NCBI GenBank assembly: GCA_963770865.1
Contig: CAVYRD010000007.1
Span: 73,665 to 137,664 of the forward strand
Direction of reading: 5' to 3'
DNA from: Miltoncostaea sp963770865
GTDB lineage: Bacteria; Actinomycetota; Thermoleophilia; Miltoncostaeales; Miltoncostaeaceae
Length of the DNA stretch: 64,000 nt
Shown here: positions 46,920-55,805 of the stretch, one piece after another
How positions within the stretch are numbered: position 1 is the first letter of the stretch
Layout of the letters: each line of letters starts with the position of its first letter
Position numbers and translations under genes: made by a program
The notes under the pieces: generated by a model
Seen by the model: the letters and a program-made list of their open reading frames with translations, nothing else
The model's database searches: none
Told to the model about the DNA's origin: nothing

Positions 46920-48344
46920 ATGCCGTTGTTCACCGACTACACGACCGACGGCTTCTTCGACGAGATGTTCGAGGCGCCGGGCCGCCCGCGCCCGGCTTAC
47001 GAGCGCCTCTTCGCCGGCCTGAGCGCCCTGCGCCCGGCCACCTTCGCCGCCCGCAGCGACCTGGTTGACCGGGCCTACCTGACCCAGGGCATCACGTTCG
47101 CGCACGGCGGCCGCGAGCAGCCGTTCCCCTTCGACCTCCTGCCGCGGCTGATCGAGGCCGACGAGTGGACGGCGCTGCAGGCGGGGCTCGCCCAGCGGGT
47201 GCGCGCGCTCGACATGTTCATCGCCGACGTCTACGGCCAGCGCCGCGCGGTGCGCGACGGCGTGGTGCCCAACGGCCTGGTCGCGACCTGCGACGGCTAC
47301 GTCCGCGAGATGGTCGGCGTGACGCCCCCGCTCGGCCGCTTCGTGCACGTGGCGGGCATCGACCTGATCCGCGACGACGACGGCACCTGGCGCGTGCTGG
47401 AGGACAACCTGCGCTGCCCGTCGGGGCTGTCGTACGTCGTCCAGAACCGCGCCTTCATGCGCCGGGCCTTCCCCGAGGCCTTCGCCGACCACCACGTCGA
47501 GCCGGTCGGCCACGCGCCGTTCCTGCTGCTGTCGGCCCTCATGGCCGCCGCGCCGGAGGGGCGCGAGTCGCCGCGCGTCGTGGTGCTCACGCCCGGGCCG
47601 GCCAACGCCGCCTACTACGAGCACGCCTTCCTGGCGCAGCAGATGGGCGTGCCGCTGGTGGAGGGGCGCGACCTGACGGTCCGCGATCGGCGCGTCTACC
47701 TGCGCACCACGGCGGGCCGCGAGCGGGTGGACGTCATCTACCGGCGCATCGACGACGGCTTCCTCGATCCGGCCTGCCTGATCGCCGACTCGCTGCTCGG
47801 CGTCGCCGGGCTGATGCAGTCGGTGCGCGAGGGGCGCGTCGCCGTGTGCAACGCCGTGGGCACCGGCGTGGCCGACGACAAGGCCGTCTACGCATTCGTC
47901 CCCGACGTGATCCGCTACTTCCTCGGCGAGGAGCCGACCCTCGAGCAGGTGCCGACCTACCTGCTCTCGCGCGACGCCGAGCGCGAGTACGTGCTCGACA
48001 ACCTCGACCGCCTGGTGGTGAAGGCCGTGGACGGCGCCGGCGGCTACGGGATGCTGATCGGACCGCACGCGACGCCCGGCGAGCGCAGCGCGTTCGCCAA
48101 GCGCGTGGCGGCCAACCCGCGCGGCTACATCGCCCAGGAGACGATCAGGCTCTCGCGCGCGCCGACGCTGGTGGGCGACCGCTTCCGCGCGCGGCACGTC
48201 GACCTGCGCCCGTTCATCCTCTACGGCGAGCACCCCGTCGTCGTGCCCGGCGGGCTGACCCGGGTCGCGCTGCGCGACGGCTCCCTGGTGGTCAACTCCT
48301 CCCAGGGCGGCGGCTCCAAGGACACCTGGGTCCTCTCCGCATAG
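46920..48344 (+). CDS. Circularly permuted ATP-grasp type 2 protein
   Basis: A 474-residue protein of the DUF404/DUF407 family. It has GFFDEMFEAPGRPRP at the N-terminus, VAGIDLIRDDDGTWRVLEDN, the basic VDVIYRRIDDGFLDP and a C-terminal GGYGMLIG. It is predicted to form peptide-like amide bonds using ATP. Together with the two downstream genes it makes a widely conserved cassette. ATG 46920 has AGAGG about ten bases upstream. Stop shares a base with the next start. Confidence 0.88.
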   Translation: MPLFTDYTTDGFFDEMFEAPGRPRPAYERLFAGLSALRPATFAARSDLVDRAYLTQGITFAHGGREQPFPFDLLPRLIEADEWTALQAGLAQRVRALDMFIADVYGQRRAVRDGVVPNGLVATCDGYVREMVGVTPPLGRFVHVAGIDLIRDDDGTWRVLEDNLRCPSGLSYVVQNRAFMRRAFPEAFADHHVEPVGHAPFLLLSALMAAAPEGRESPRVVVLTPGPANAAYYEHAFLAQQMGVPLVEGRDLTVRDRRVYLRTTAGRERVDVIYRRIDDGFLDPACLIADSLLGVAGLMQSVREGRVAVCNAVGTGVADDKAVYAFVPDVIRYFLGEEPTLEQVPTYLLSRDAEREYVLDNLDRLVVKAVDGAGGYGMLIGPHATPGERSAFAKRVAANPRGYIAQETIRLSRAPTLVGDRFRARHVDLRPFILYGEHPVVVPGGLTRVALRDGSLVVNSSQGGGSKDTWVLSA

Positions 48345-49354
48345 TGCTCGCCCGCGTCGCACAGACCCTGTACTGGACCGCACGGGACCTCGAGCGCGCC
48401 GAGAGCTTCGCCCGCCTGCTGGAGGTGGGCCAGGCCGCGGCGCTCGAGGGCGACTCGTCGAACGGGGCGGGCGGCCGGCTGGTGTGGGAGCCGCTGGTTC
48501 GGATCGCCGGCGACCTGGACGAATTCCTCGCCACCCACCGGCGCGCCGACGAGCGCAGCGTGCCGTGGTTCCTCACCTTCGGCCGCGACAACCCGCACAG
48601 CATCGTCGCCTGCCTCAACCGCGCGCGCGAGAACGCGCGCAGCGTGCGCGACCGCCTTCCGACCGAGGTCTGGGAGGGCATCAACGACGCCTGGCTGGAG
48701 TTGATCGAGTGGCCGCCCGAGCGCATCACGCGCGACGGCGTCTACCCCTTCTGCCAGGGCATCCGCCGCTCGTCGTACCTGATCCTCGGCCTGGTGGAGC
48801 AGACGATGCGCCGCGACGAGGGCTGGCAGTTCATGCGGCTCGGCCGCTTCCTGGAGCGCGCGGAGCGCTCGGCCCGGCTGGTGCAGGCGAGCCAGTACGC
48901 CCAGATCCGCGACGCCGTCAACGACGACGTGCTCGACCTGCACGGCTGGCGCGCCCTGCTCGGCGACGCCTCGGCCCACGAGGCCTACCTGCAGGTGGAC
49001 GCGGCCGCCCTGTCGCCCGAGTCGATCAGCCGCTTCCTGATGCTCGACCCGCGCTTCCCCCGGTCGGTGGCCTTCTGCCTGGGCGAGGTGGAGTCGGCGA
49101 TCGGCGACCTGATCGCGATGGACGCCATGGCGCCCAACCCGGCGCCGCTCGTGCTGGCCCGCACCGCGCGGGACATGGTGGACGGCGCGGCGCGCCGGCC
49201 GTGGGGCGGGCCGGACGTGGACGACTTCATCGAGCGGCTGCTCGCCCGCTGCACCTCGATCGACTCCGCCCTCGGCGACTCCTGCTTCCTCGCCGCCTAC
49301 GAACGCACTCCGATCGGACAGCATGCCCAGGCTTCACGCCAAGCACAGAACTGA
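48344..49354 (+). CDS. Alpha-E domain protein
   Basis: A 336-residue mostly helical protein of the COG2307/DUF403 family, which always accompanies the ATP-grasp protein. It starts LARVAQTLYWTARDLERAE and has DNPHSIVACLNRARENARSV, WQFMRLGRFLERAERSARL and a final LGDSCFLAAY. GTG 48344 shares its first base with the previous stop. Function unknown but tied to the cassette; it may be a substrate or scaffold for it. Overlaps the transglutaminase-like gene by 32 bases. Confidence 0.88.
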   Translation: MLARVAQTLYWTARDLERAESFARLLEVGQAAALEGDSSNGAGGRLVWEPLVRIAGDLDEFLATHRRADERSVPWFLTFGRDNPHSIVACLNRARENARSVRDRLPTEVWEGINDAWLELIEWPPERITRDGVYPFCQGIRRSSYLILGLVEQTMRRDEGWQFMRLGRFLERAERSARLVQASQYAQIRDAVNDDVLDLHGWRALLGDASAHEAYLQVDAAALSPESISRFLMLDPRFPRSVAFCLGEVESAIGDLIAMDAMAPNPAPLVLARTARDMVDGAARRPWGGPDVDDFIERLLARCTSIDSALGDSCFLAAYERTPIGQHAQASRQAQN

Positions 49355-50168
49355 GATCCGCTACGCCGGCGCGGTCGGCGAGAGCGTCAACGAGGTCCGC
49401 CTCACGCCGTCCGGCAACGGGCGCCAGAGCGTCGAGTGGTCGCACGTGCGCTGCGAGCCGGCGGCCGAGATGCTCAGCCACCGCGACGCCTTCGGCAACC
49501 TCGTCCACTGGTTCCAGCTGACCGAGCCGCACGCGCAGCTCGTGGTCGAGTCGGAGGCGATCGTCGTGACGCGGCCGGCGGCGCCGCGGACGGCGGGCGC
49601 GGGCGGCCGGCTGGCCGAGACGGCCGACCCGGCCTACGCCGACGAGCACGCCGAGTTCCTCGCCGGCTCGCGCCACGTGCGCTGGGTCGACCCCGTGGGC
49701 TCGTTCGCCGACGCCCTGCCCCTCGACGAGTCGGGGGGCGCCCTGGCATGGGCCTGCAGCCTCGAGGCCGAGGTCAACCGCGCGATCACCTACACGCCGG
49801 GCGTCACCCAGGTGGACACGCCGGTGGAGGAGGTCGTGCGCGTCGGGCACGGCGTGTGCCAGGACATGGCGCACCTGATGATCGCGATCGCCCGCCGCCG
49901 CGGCGTGGCCGCGCGGTACGTGAGCGGCTGGCTGCACCTGGCCGGGCACGACGAGCCGGGCGAGAGCCACGCCTGGGTGGAGCTCAACCTGCCCGGCCTC
50001 GGCTGGGTCGAGCTCGACCCCACCCACCCCGCGCCGAAGCTCGGCGACTACGTGCGCCTGGCCTCGGGCCGCGACTACGGCGACGTGCCGCCCCTCAAGG
50101 GCAGCTACCTCGGCCCGCCGACGGAGAAGATGGCGGTCATGGTGGAGGTCAGGGAGATCGGGGGGTGA
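49323..50168 (+). CDS. Transglutaminase-like cysteine protease-fold protein
   Basis: A 281-residue protein with the bacterial transglutaminase-like catalytic triad: Cys in GHGVCQDMAHL, His in ESHAWVEL and Asp in LDPTH. The N-terminal beta domain is RTEIRYAGAVGESVNEVRLTP (positions about 9-29). This is the third member of the cassette and overlaps the alpha-E gene by 32 bases. Expected to cleave or form isopeptide bonds; the natural substrate is unknown. Confidence 0.9.
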   Translation: MPRLHAKHRTEIRYAGAVGESVNEVRLTPSGNGRQSVEWSHVRCEPAAEMLSHRDAFGNLVHWFQLTEPHAQLVVESEAIVVTRPAAPRTAGAGGRLAETADPAYADEHAEFLAGSRHVRWVDPVGSFADALPLDESGGALAWACSLEAEVNRAITYTPGVTQVDTPVEEVVRVGHGVCQDMAHLMIAIARRRGVAARYVSGWLHLAGHDEPGESHAWVELNLPGLGWVELDPTHPAPKLGDYVRLASGRDYGDVPPLKGSYLGPPTEKMAVMVEVREIGG

Positions 50169-50192
50169 GTGCGGCGCCCCCCGCTCACCCGC

Positions 50193-50777
50193 TCAATGTG
50201 AGGTGATCACCCTGTCGATGAGGCCGTACTCCCGTGCGGCCTCGGCGCTCAGGAAGTAGTCGCGCTCGGTGTCGGCGCTGACCTTGTCGATCGGCTGCCC
50301 GGTGTGCTTGGCGAGGATCTCGTCGAGCTGGCGGCGCATCTTCAACGCCTCGCGTGCGTGGATCTCGATGTCGCTCGACTGCCCGCTGAAGCCGCCGGTG
50401 AGCTGGTGGATCATCACCTTGGCGTTCGGCAGGGCCATCCGCTTGCCGGGCGCGCCGGAGGCCAGCAGCAGAGCGCCCATGCTCATCGCGATGCCGACGC
50501 AGATCGTGGACACGTCCGGCTTGATGAACTGCATCGTGTCGTAGATCGCCATCCCGGCGTACACCGACCCCCCGGGCGAGTTGATGTAGATCGAGATGTC
50601 CTTGTCGGGATCCTCGCTCTCGAGGTGCAGGAGCTGCGCCACGATGAGGTTGGCGACATCGTCGTCGACCGGCGTGCCGAGGAAGACGATGCGCTCGTTG
50701 AGGAGGCGCGAGTAGATGTCGAACGCACGCTCGCCGCGCGGGGTCTGTTCGACGACCATCGGAATCAGTGGGCTCAT
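50193..50777 (-). CDS. clpP: ClpP protease subunit
   Basis: A 194-residue subunit of the ATP-dependent Clp protease. Catalytic residues: Ser99 in CVGIAMSMGALLLA, His124 in VMIHQLTGG and the Asp in DTERDYF. IYINSPGGSVYAGMAIYD is also typical. The Ala-for-Met change in GxAxSMG (GIAMSMG here) keeps the serine. Start ATG 50777. No clpX or tig is adjacent in this window. Convergent with the transglutaminase-like gene. Confidence 0.93.
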   Translation of the reverse strand: MSPLIPMVVEQTPRGERAFDIYSRLLNERIVFLGTPVDDDVANLIVAQLLHLESEDPDKDISIYINSPGGSVYAGMAIYDTMQFIKPDVSTICVGIAMSMGALLLASGAPGKRMALPNAKVMIHQLTGGFSGQSSDIEIHAREALKMRRQLDEILAKHTGQPIDKVSADTERDYFLSAEAAREYGLIDRVITSH

Positions 50778-50830
50778 GCCAGCAGCCTAGCCGTACTCCG
50801 GGCGGCGGTGCCTCCCGCCGCCGCCCCGCG

Positions 50831-51202
50831 TCAGTTGCCGCGCGCCGCCGTGACGACGATGAACAGCACGTAGGCCACCACCAGGACCCCGCCGAGCGTG
50901 AGCCCGGCGGCGGCAAGGGGGCTCATCGGGCGCCGGCGCGCATCCGGGTCGCGCCGTCCCGCCGTCGTCCCGGCGGCGACGCGCCGCTCGCGCCGGCGGT
51001 CCGCCCACAGCACGATGCCGGCGGTGATCAGCGTCGCACCCGTCATGCAGGCCAGCGCGCCCATGCCCGTGAACGGGAACAGGAAGAGGAGGATCAGCCA
51101 GATCGGGATGCCGATCGCCGCGGCGCGCCCGACCCGGACCTTGATGGCGTCGATCCAGTCGAACTCGGGGAGCAGATCGGGGTCGTACTCCTCGTGCTTG
51201 TC
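50831..51202 (-). CDS. Small membrane protein downstream of the molybdoprotein, start unclear
   Basis: A C-terminal frame of about 123 residues with an acidic start (DKHEEYDPDLLPEFDWIDAI), hydrophobic helices (IGIPIWLILLFLFPFTGMGA, MTGATLITAGIVLW and LTLGGVLVVAYVLFIVV) and Arg-rich loops between them. It begins right at the stop of the molybdoprotein, after GGAAGGAGGAG, but no ATG, GTG or TTG is in frame there, so either a rare start is used or a base is wrong. It may be the membrane partner of the molybdoprotein, like the heme subunit of other sulfite-oxidase relatives; no heme ligands are obvious. Confidence 0.45.
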   Translation of the reverse strand, partial: DKHEEYDPDLLPEFDWIDAIKVRVGRAAAIGIPIWLILLFLFPFTGMGALACMTGATLITAGIVLWADRRRERRVAAGTTAGRRDPDARRRPMSPLAAAGLTLGGVLVVAYVLFIVVTAARGN

Positions 51203-51800
51203 AGAAGGCGTAGCGCTCCTCCTTCCAGGGGTCCGCGTCGTTGTTGTAGCCGAGGCGCTCCCAGAACCCGGGCCGGTCGTGGTCGAGCAGCTCCAGGCCG
51301 CGCAGCCACTTGGCGCTCTTCCAGAAGTAGCGGCTCGGCAGCAGGAGCCGCAGGGGGCCGCCGTGCTCGGGCTCCAGCTCGCGGCCGTCGAAGCGGTAGG
51401 CCAGCAGCACGTCGTCGGCCACCAACAGCTCGAGCGGCATGTTGGCCGTGTAGCCCGCCTCGGCGTGCGCGACGACATGGGTCGCGGAGGGGTTGACGCC
51501 CAGCTCGCGCAGCAGCGGCGCGACGGCCACGCCCTCCCAGCGGGTGTCGAGCTTCGACCAGCTGGTGACGCAGTGGATGTCGCACACGACGCTCGTGATC
51601 GGCTGCGAGCGCAGCTCCTGCATCGTCCAGCGCAGGGGGGCGTCGACGAGGCCGGTGACGGTGAAGTCCCAGTCGGGCGGCGCCTGCCGGTAGGGGATGC
51701 CGGCCGCGTGGAGGATCGGGAAGTCGCGCACGAGGTGCTGCCCCGGAGGCAGGCGCTCGCGCTCCTCGTCGGTGATCCCGCGGTTGCGCAACAGCCCCAT
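51201..51800 (-). CDS. Sulfite-oxidase-like molybdopterin-binding protein
   Basis: A 199-residue molybdopterin domain of the sulfite oxidase/YedY-like type. It has DWDFTVTGLVDAPLRWTM, the Mo-ligand Cys in CDIHCVTSWSKLD, and GGPLRLLLPSRYFWKSAKW. It lacks an N-terminal Tat signal, so it is likely cytosolic or uses an unusual export route. ATG 51800 has GGAGGGG six bases upstream. The specific substrate is not clear. The next gene on this strand is a small membrane protein that may accompany it. Confidence 0.85.
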   Translation of the reverse strand: MGLLRNRGITDEERERLPPGQHLVRDFPILHAAGIPYRQAPPDWDFTVTGLVDAPLRWTMQELRSQPITSVVCDIHCVTSWSKLDTRWEGVAVAPLLRELGVNPSATHVVAHAEAGYTANMPLELLVADDVLLAYRFDGRELEPEHGGPLRLLLPSRYFWKSAKWLRGLELLDHDRPGFWERLGYNNDADPWKEERYAF

Positions 51801-51850
51801 GTCAGCCCCTCCAAGCCGAATGAACACCGGATAGTACGCTGGGGCCCGTC

Positions 51851-52795
51851 GTGCGTTACGCCCTTGCCGCGCTCCTCTCGCTGGCCGTCCTCGCGGGGTG
51901 CGGCGGATCCGGGCCCTCCTGGCGCGTGTTGCCGCCCGTGCCCGAGGCGCGCACCGGGGCGGCCGGGGCCGCCGTGTCCAACCGGGTCGCCGTGGTCGGC
52001 GGGCTCGACGCGGCGGGCGACGCCTCGGCGCGCGTGGACCTCTACGACACCCGCCGGCGGCGCTGGTTGCGGCTGCCGGACCTGCCCGAGGGGCTCGACC
52101 GGGCGATGGCCGCCTCGCGGGGCGGGCGGCTCTACGTGATGGGTGGCTACCGGGAGGGCGAGCGCGGCTGGGAGGCCAGCGACCGCGCCTGGGTGCTGTT
52201 CGACCGCCGCTGGCACCCGCTGCCGCCGATGCCCGAGCCGCGCGCCGCCGCCGGCGCGGCCATCGTCCGCAACCGGATCTACGTCGTGGGCGGCGCCCGG
52301 GGCGTCTCCCCGGCGGACCTCGCGGGCGCCTCGCTCTACCTCGACCTGCGCACCCTGCGCTGGAGCGGCTTCGTGGGCGTCACGCCCGCGCGCCGCGACC
52401 TCGGCGCCACCGCGCTGGGCGGCCGGGTCTACGCCGTCGGCGGGCGCACCGCCGGCCCGGACACCAACCTCGCCCGCGCCGAGGTCTACGACCCCGTGAA
52501 GCGCGCCTGGTCGCGCCTGCCCGACGCGCCCACGCGGCGCGGCGGCGGCGGGGTCACGGCGGCCGCGCGCCTGGTGGTGAGCGCGGGCGGCGACGGGCCC
52601 AACGGCGCGCTCTCCCCGGTCGACGCCTTCGACCCGCGCTCGGGTGAATGGCGGGCGCTGCGCCAGAGCCCGCGGGCGCGCACCGGCGCGGCGCTCGTCG
52701 GCGTGGGCCGCGCGGTCTTCCAGGCGGGCGGGGCGCCGGAGGCCGGGGCGCCGCCCAACGCCGCCCTGCTCTCCCTGCGGATCCCGCCCGACTGA
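51851..52795 (+). CDS. Kelch-repeat lipoprotein
   Basis: A 314-residue lipoprotein with a lipobox LAVLAGC at the N-terminus. The mature chain has about six Kelch-like beta-propeller blades with the GG pairs and W spacing expected (VAVVGGLDAAGD, LYVMGGYREG, IYVVGGARG, VYAVGGRTAG, LVVSAGGDG, VFQAGGAPEAG). Start GTG 51851. Probably an exported, membrane-anchored beta-propeller with a binding or assembly function. Divergent from the molybdoprotein, and convergent with the EamA transporter. Confidence 0.85.
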   Translation: MRYALAALLSLAVLAGCGGSGPSWRVLPPVPEARTGAAGAAVSNRVAVVGGLDAAGDASARVDLYDTRRRRWLRLPDLPEGLDRAMAASRGGRLYVMGGYREGERGWEASDRAWVLFDRRWHPLPPMPEPRAAAGAAIVRNRIYVVGGARGVSPADLAGASLYLDLRTLRWSGFVGVTPARRDLGATALGGRVYAVGGRTAGPDTNLARAEVYDPVKRAWSRLPDAPTRRGGGGVTAAARLVVSAGGDGPNGALSPVDAFDPRSGEWRALRQSPRARTGAALVGVGRAVFQAGGAPEAGAPPNAALLSLRIPPD

Positions 52796-52798
52796 GCG

Positions 52799-53671
52799 CT
52801 ACATCGCCCCGGTGAGCGGGCGCGGCGCGAAGCGCCCGTCGAGCAGCGACCAGGTGATCGTGCCGAGCACGATCACCGCGCCCCCCGTGAGCGCCCAGGG
52901 GCCCGGTTGCTCGCCGTGCACCACCCACGCCCAGACCGGGCTGAGCGCCGGCTCGATCATCAGGAGCAGCGACGCCTGCACCGCGGGGACCCGGCGGACG
53001 GCCCGGGTGAGCAGCACGTAGGCGATCCCGATCTGCACGATTCCGAGGTAGAGGATCACCGCCCAGTCGCCGGCGGCCGCCGAGACGGGGACCGCGAAGG
53101 GCAGGCACACGGCCGCCGCGACGAGGTTGCCGGTGAGCGCGGCCGCGGCTCCGTGGCCCGACCCCTCCGCGCGCGCCAGCCAACGCAGGCCGGCGATCGT
53201 GAACGCCCAGCCGACCCCGCTGCCCAGGGCCAGCAGGTTGCCGAGCGCCGGGTCGGTCGCCGTGTCGCTCGCCGGGGAGGGGTCGAGGAAGAAGAGGCCG
53301 ATGGCCGCGACGAAGACCGCGATCGTCAGCACGTCGAGCAGCCGCAGGCGCTCGCGCAGGAAGACCGGCCCGATCAGCAGGACGTACACCAAGGCGGTCT
53401 CCTGCAAGAAGATCGCGTTCGCGGCGGTGGTCAGCTTGTTGGCCGAGACGAACAGGATCAGTGTCGCGGCGTAGGCCACCGCGACCAGCAGCGTGCGCCA
53501 GGTCCAGCCCCGCCGGGCGGCCGGGACCATCAGGCCGAGGGCCACCGCCGCGACCGCCGAGCGGAAGCAGGCCACCTGCAGGCCGCTCATCCCGTCGGCC
53601 GCCTTCACGGCGGCGCCGCCGGTGGAGAAGAGCACCGCCGTCGCCACGATCTCCAGCCGCGGCACGGCCAT
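52799..53671 (-). CDS. EamA/DMT-family transporter
   Basis: A 290-residue protein of ten predicted membrane helices, arranged as two EamA repeats (for example ATAVLFSTGGAAVKA and later IGLFFLDPSPASD-bounded halves, with GIVQIGIAYVLLTRAVRRVP). ATG 53671 has GAGGGG upstream and was preferred to the earlier GTG. Substrates of such transporters range from metabolites to drugs and cannot be predicted here. Downstream of the inositol-phosphatase-like gene with 27 bases between. Confidence 0.85.
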   Translation of the reverse strand: MAVPRLEIVATAVLFSTGGAAVKAADGMSGLQVACFRSAVAAVALGLMVPAARRGWTWRTLLVAVAYAATLILFVSANKLTTAANAIFLQETALVYVLLIGPVFLRERLRLLDVLTIAVFVAAIGLFFLDPSPASDTATDPALGNLLALGSGVGWAFTIAGLRWLARAEGSGHGAAAALTGNLVAAAVCLPFAVPVSAAAGDWAVILYLGIVQIGIAYVLLTRAVRRVPAVQASLLLMIEPALSPVWAWVVHGEQPGPWALTGGAVIVLGTITWSLLDGRFAPRPLTGAM

Positions 53672-53698
53672 CGACCCCTCGGCGGCCGCGGCCACGGC

Positions 53699-54529
53699 CT
53701 ACGCGGCGGCGACCCGCCCGAGCAGCGCCAGGGTCTCCGGGTCGTGGGCGGCCGTGACGTGGAAGCGTACGTCCAGGTCGAGCGGCGCGGCGTCCGCGTC
53801 GGCCGCGGCCGGCAGGCCCACGAGCAGGCCGGCCTCGCGGGCCACGAGCTGCGCCGCGGCCACGTCCACCGCCCGGCCCGGCCCGAGCCCGATCATCGCG
53901 TCGCCGCGGCCGCCCGCCGCGTGGCACAGCGACAGGGCGAGCGAGCCGAGCGCGCGGATGCGCCCGACCCGGCCGTCGAGCATCGCCGAGACGGCCGCCA
54001 GGCGCGCCGGGACGGCGCCCTCCACCATCAGCAGCTGCAGGTGCCCGGCCTCGGGCGGCTCCGGCCGCTCCAGCCGGACGCGGCCGAGCCAGGCGCCGCG
54101 CCCGCGCTCGGCCGTCCACTCCTCGCCCGTGCCGTGGTCGCGCACCAGGCCGAGCACCACGTCGCCCATGGTCGGGCCCTCCGCCAGGGCGATCGCGGTG
54201 GAGAACACCGGCAGGCCGCGCGCGGCGTTGAGCGACCCGTCGATCGGGTCGACGACCACGACCGGCGGGCCGCCGCCCGCGAGGGTCACCTGCCCGGCCT
54301 CCTCGGTGACGACGGTGAGGCCGGTCTCCAGCGCCGCGAGCTCCTCCAGCACGATGTCCTCGGCCACGCGGTCGATGCGCACCGTAACGTCGCCGCCCGC
54401 CCCGCGGCCGACGGGCTCGCGCCGCTCGCGCGGCGGCATCGCCGCCGCCGCGTCCCCGATCCGGTCGCAGGCCCGCCGGAAGGCGGCGAGCCAGGTGTCC
54501 GTGCCCGGGCCCCTGCCTCCGTCAGGCAT
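53699..54529 (-). CDS. Inositol monophosphatase-family protein
   Basis: A 276-residue phosphatase of the IMPase fold. The N-terminal EE metal-binding pair is seen in TVVTEEAGQ, and the DPIDG signature in VVVDPIDGSLNAARGLP. A later motif with the last metal Asp reads GRAVDVAAAQLVAREAG. Substrate may be inositol phosphate, histidinol phosphate or 3'-phosphoadenosine phosphate; the sequence does not decide. Overlaps the DUF1015 gene by eight bases. Confidence 0.88.
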   Translation of the reverse strand: MPDGGRGPGTDTWLAAFRRACDRIGDAAAAMPPRERREPVGRGAGGDVTVRIDRVAEDIVLEELAALETGLTVVTEEAGQVTLAGGGPPVVVVDPIDGSLNAARGLPVFSTAIALAEGPTMGDVVLGLVRDHGTGEEWTAERGRGAWLGRVRLERPEPPEAGHLQLLMVEGAVPARLAAVSAMLDGRVGRIRALGSLALSLCHAAGGRGDAMIGLGPGRAVDVAAAQLVAREAGLLVGLPAAADADAAPLDLDVRFHVTAAHDPETLALLGRVAAA

Positions 54530-55736
54530 CGACCAGCGAGTGGAAGGCCACGCCGGTCAGGAGCTTCGGGAAGAAGTAGGTGGACTTCTGGGGCATCGTC
54601 TCGCCCGCCTCCGACACGGCCGCGACGTCGGCCTTGGGGATGCCGCGCAGGATGAGGGCCGCGGCGATCTGCCCGGACCCCACGAGCGCGAGCGCCTCGG
54701 AGGCGTCCTTGGTGTACGAGAGCACCTCGTCGTGGGCCAGGGCGGCCTGGTCGGCGCCCAGATGCGGCAGCAGCACCTCGCGCTCGAGCGCGGCGACGTC
54801 CAGGCGGCCGGCGGCCGAGAGCGCGGGGTCGGGCGCGCCGGTGAGCAGCGCGAACGCGCCCGGCCGCACCAGGCCGAAGGCCGGGGCGCCCTCGGGGGCC
54901 TCGGCGAGCGCGGCGAGGAGGGCGTCGAGGCCGTCCACCGGCCGCGAGTCGAACGCCGCGTCGGCGCCCTCGGGCCAGCGGGTCAGCAGGCGGTGCGTGG
55001 GGAGCACGACGAGGCCCGGGTCGTCGAGGGCCGTGAGCCCCATCAGCACCCGGTCGTGCGGGCCGGGCCCGGCACCCGCCGCCCGCAGCTCGTCGCGGTA
55101 GGCGAGCGCCGTCTCGTAGCGGTGGTGGCCGTCGGCGATCAGGATCCAGCGGTCGCGCATGGCCTCGGCCACGGCGTCGCAGGCGGCCGGGTCGGTCACG
55201 ACCCAGAAGCGGTGGACCGTGCCCTCGCGGTCGACGAACTCTGCGGCGGGCTCCCCGGCCACCGCGGCGCCGGCCCAGGCGAGGCCCTCCGGGTCGGGGT
55301 AGAGGCCGAACACCGGCGACAGGTTGGCCCGCACGGCGCGGGTGAGGCGCAGGCGGTCCTCCTTGGGCCCGGCGTGGGTGCGCTCGTGCGGCCGCACGAC
55401 GCGCGCCTCGTAGGGCTCGATCCCGACGGCCGCCAGCAGGGTTCGCCGCTCGCGCGGCACGCCGTCGGCCAGCGTGAAGGTCTGGGTCCAGGCGACCAGG
55501 CACGGCGCGCCGGCCACCTCGAGCGCGCCCTGGTCGCGCCAGGACGCGATCAGGCCGGCCACCTTCTCGTAGCCCACCTCGGGAAGGATCAGGCGCACCG
55601 CGTTGTACGGGCTGCGGGCCAGGAGCTGCCGGCGCTCGTCGGGCGAGATGACGTCGTAGGGCGGCGCGACGAGGTCGGCGAGGGGGCCGGCCGCCGGCGC
55701 GTAGCGCAGGGCTCGGAAGGGGCGGACGTCGGCCAC
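54522..55736 (-). CDS. DUF1015 family protein
   Basis: A 404-residue protein of COG4198. It starts VRPFRALRYAPAAGPLADLV and APPYDVISPDER, contains RPHERTHAGPKEDRLRL, and has IADGHHRYETALAYRDE, the hallmark of the family. It ends MPQKSTYFFPKLLTG. A reductase or kinase-like role has been guessed for relatives; unproven. Start GTG 55736. Upstream of IMPase and divergent from the helicase. Confidence 0.88.
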   Translation of the reverse strand: MADVRPFRALRYAPAAGPLADLVAPPYDVISPDERRQLLARSPYNAVRLILPEVGYEKVAGLIASWRDQGALEVAGAPCLVAWTQTFTLADGVPRERRTLLAAVGIEPYEARVVRPHERTHAGPKEDRLRLTRAVRANLSPVFGLYPDPEGLAWAGAAVAGEPAAEFVDREGTVHRFWVVTDPAACDAVAEAMRDRWILIADGHHRYETALAYRDELRAAGAGPGPHDRVLMGLTALDDPGLVVLPTHRLLTRWPEGADAAFDSRPVDGLDALLAALAEAPEGAPAFGLVRPGAFALLTGAPDPALSAAGRLDVAALEREVLLPHLGADQAALAHDEVLSYTKDASEALALVGSGQIAAALILRGIPKADVAAVSEAGETMPQKSTYFFPKLLTGVAFHSLVDA

Positions 55737-55805
55737 GGAGGGCGATGCTACCAGCGGGTCCCGGGGCCGTCGGCCGTCCGCCGCGGGGGCTACCATGACC
55801 GGTCC

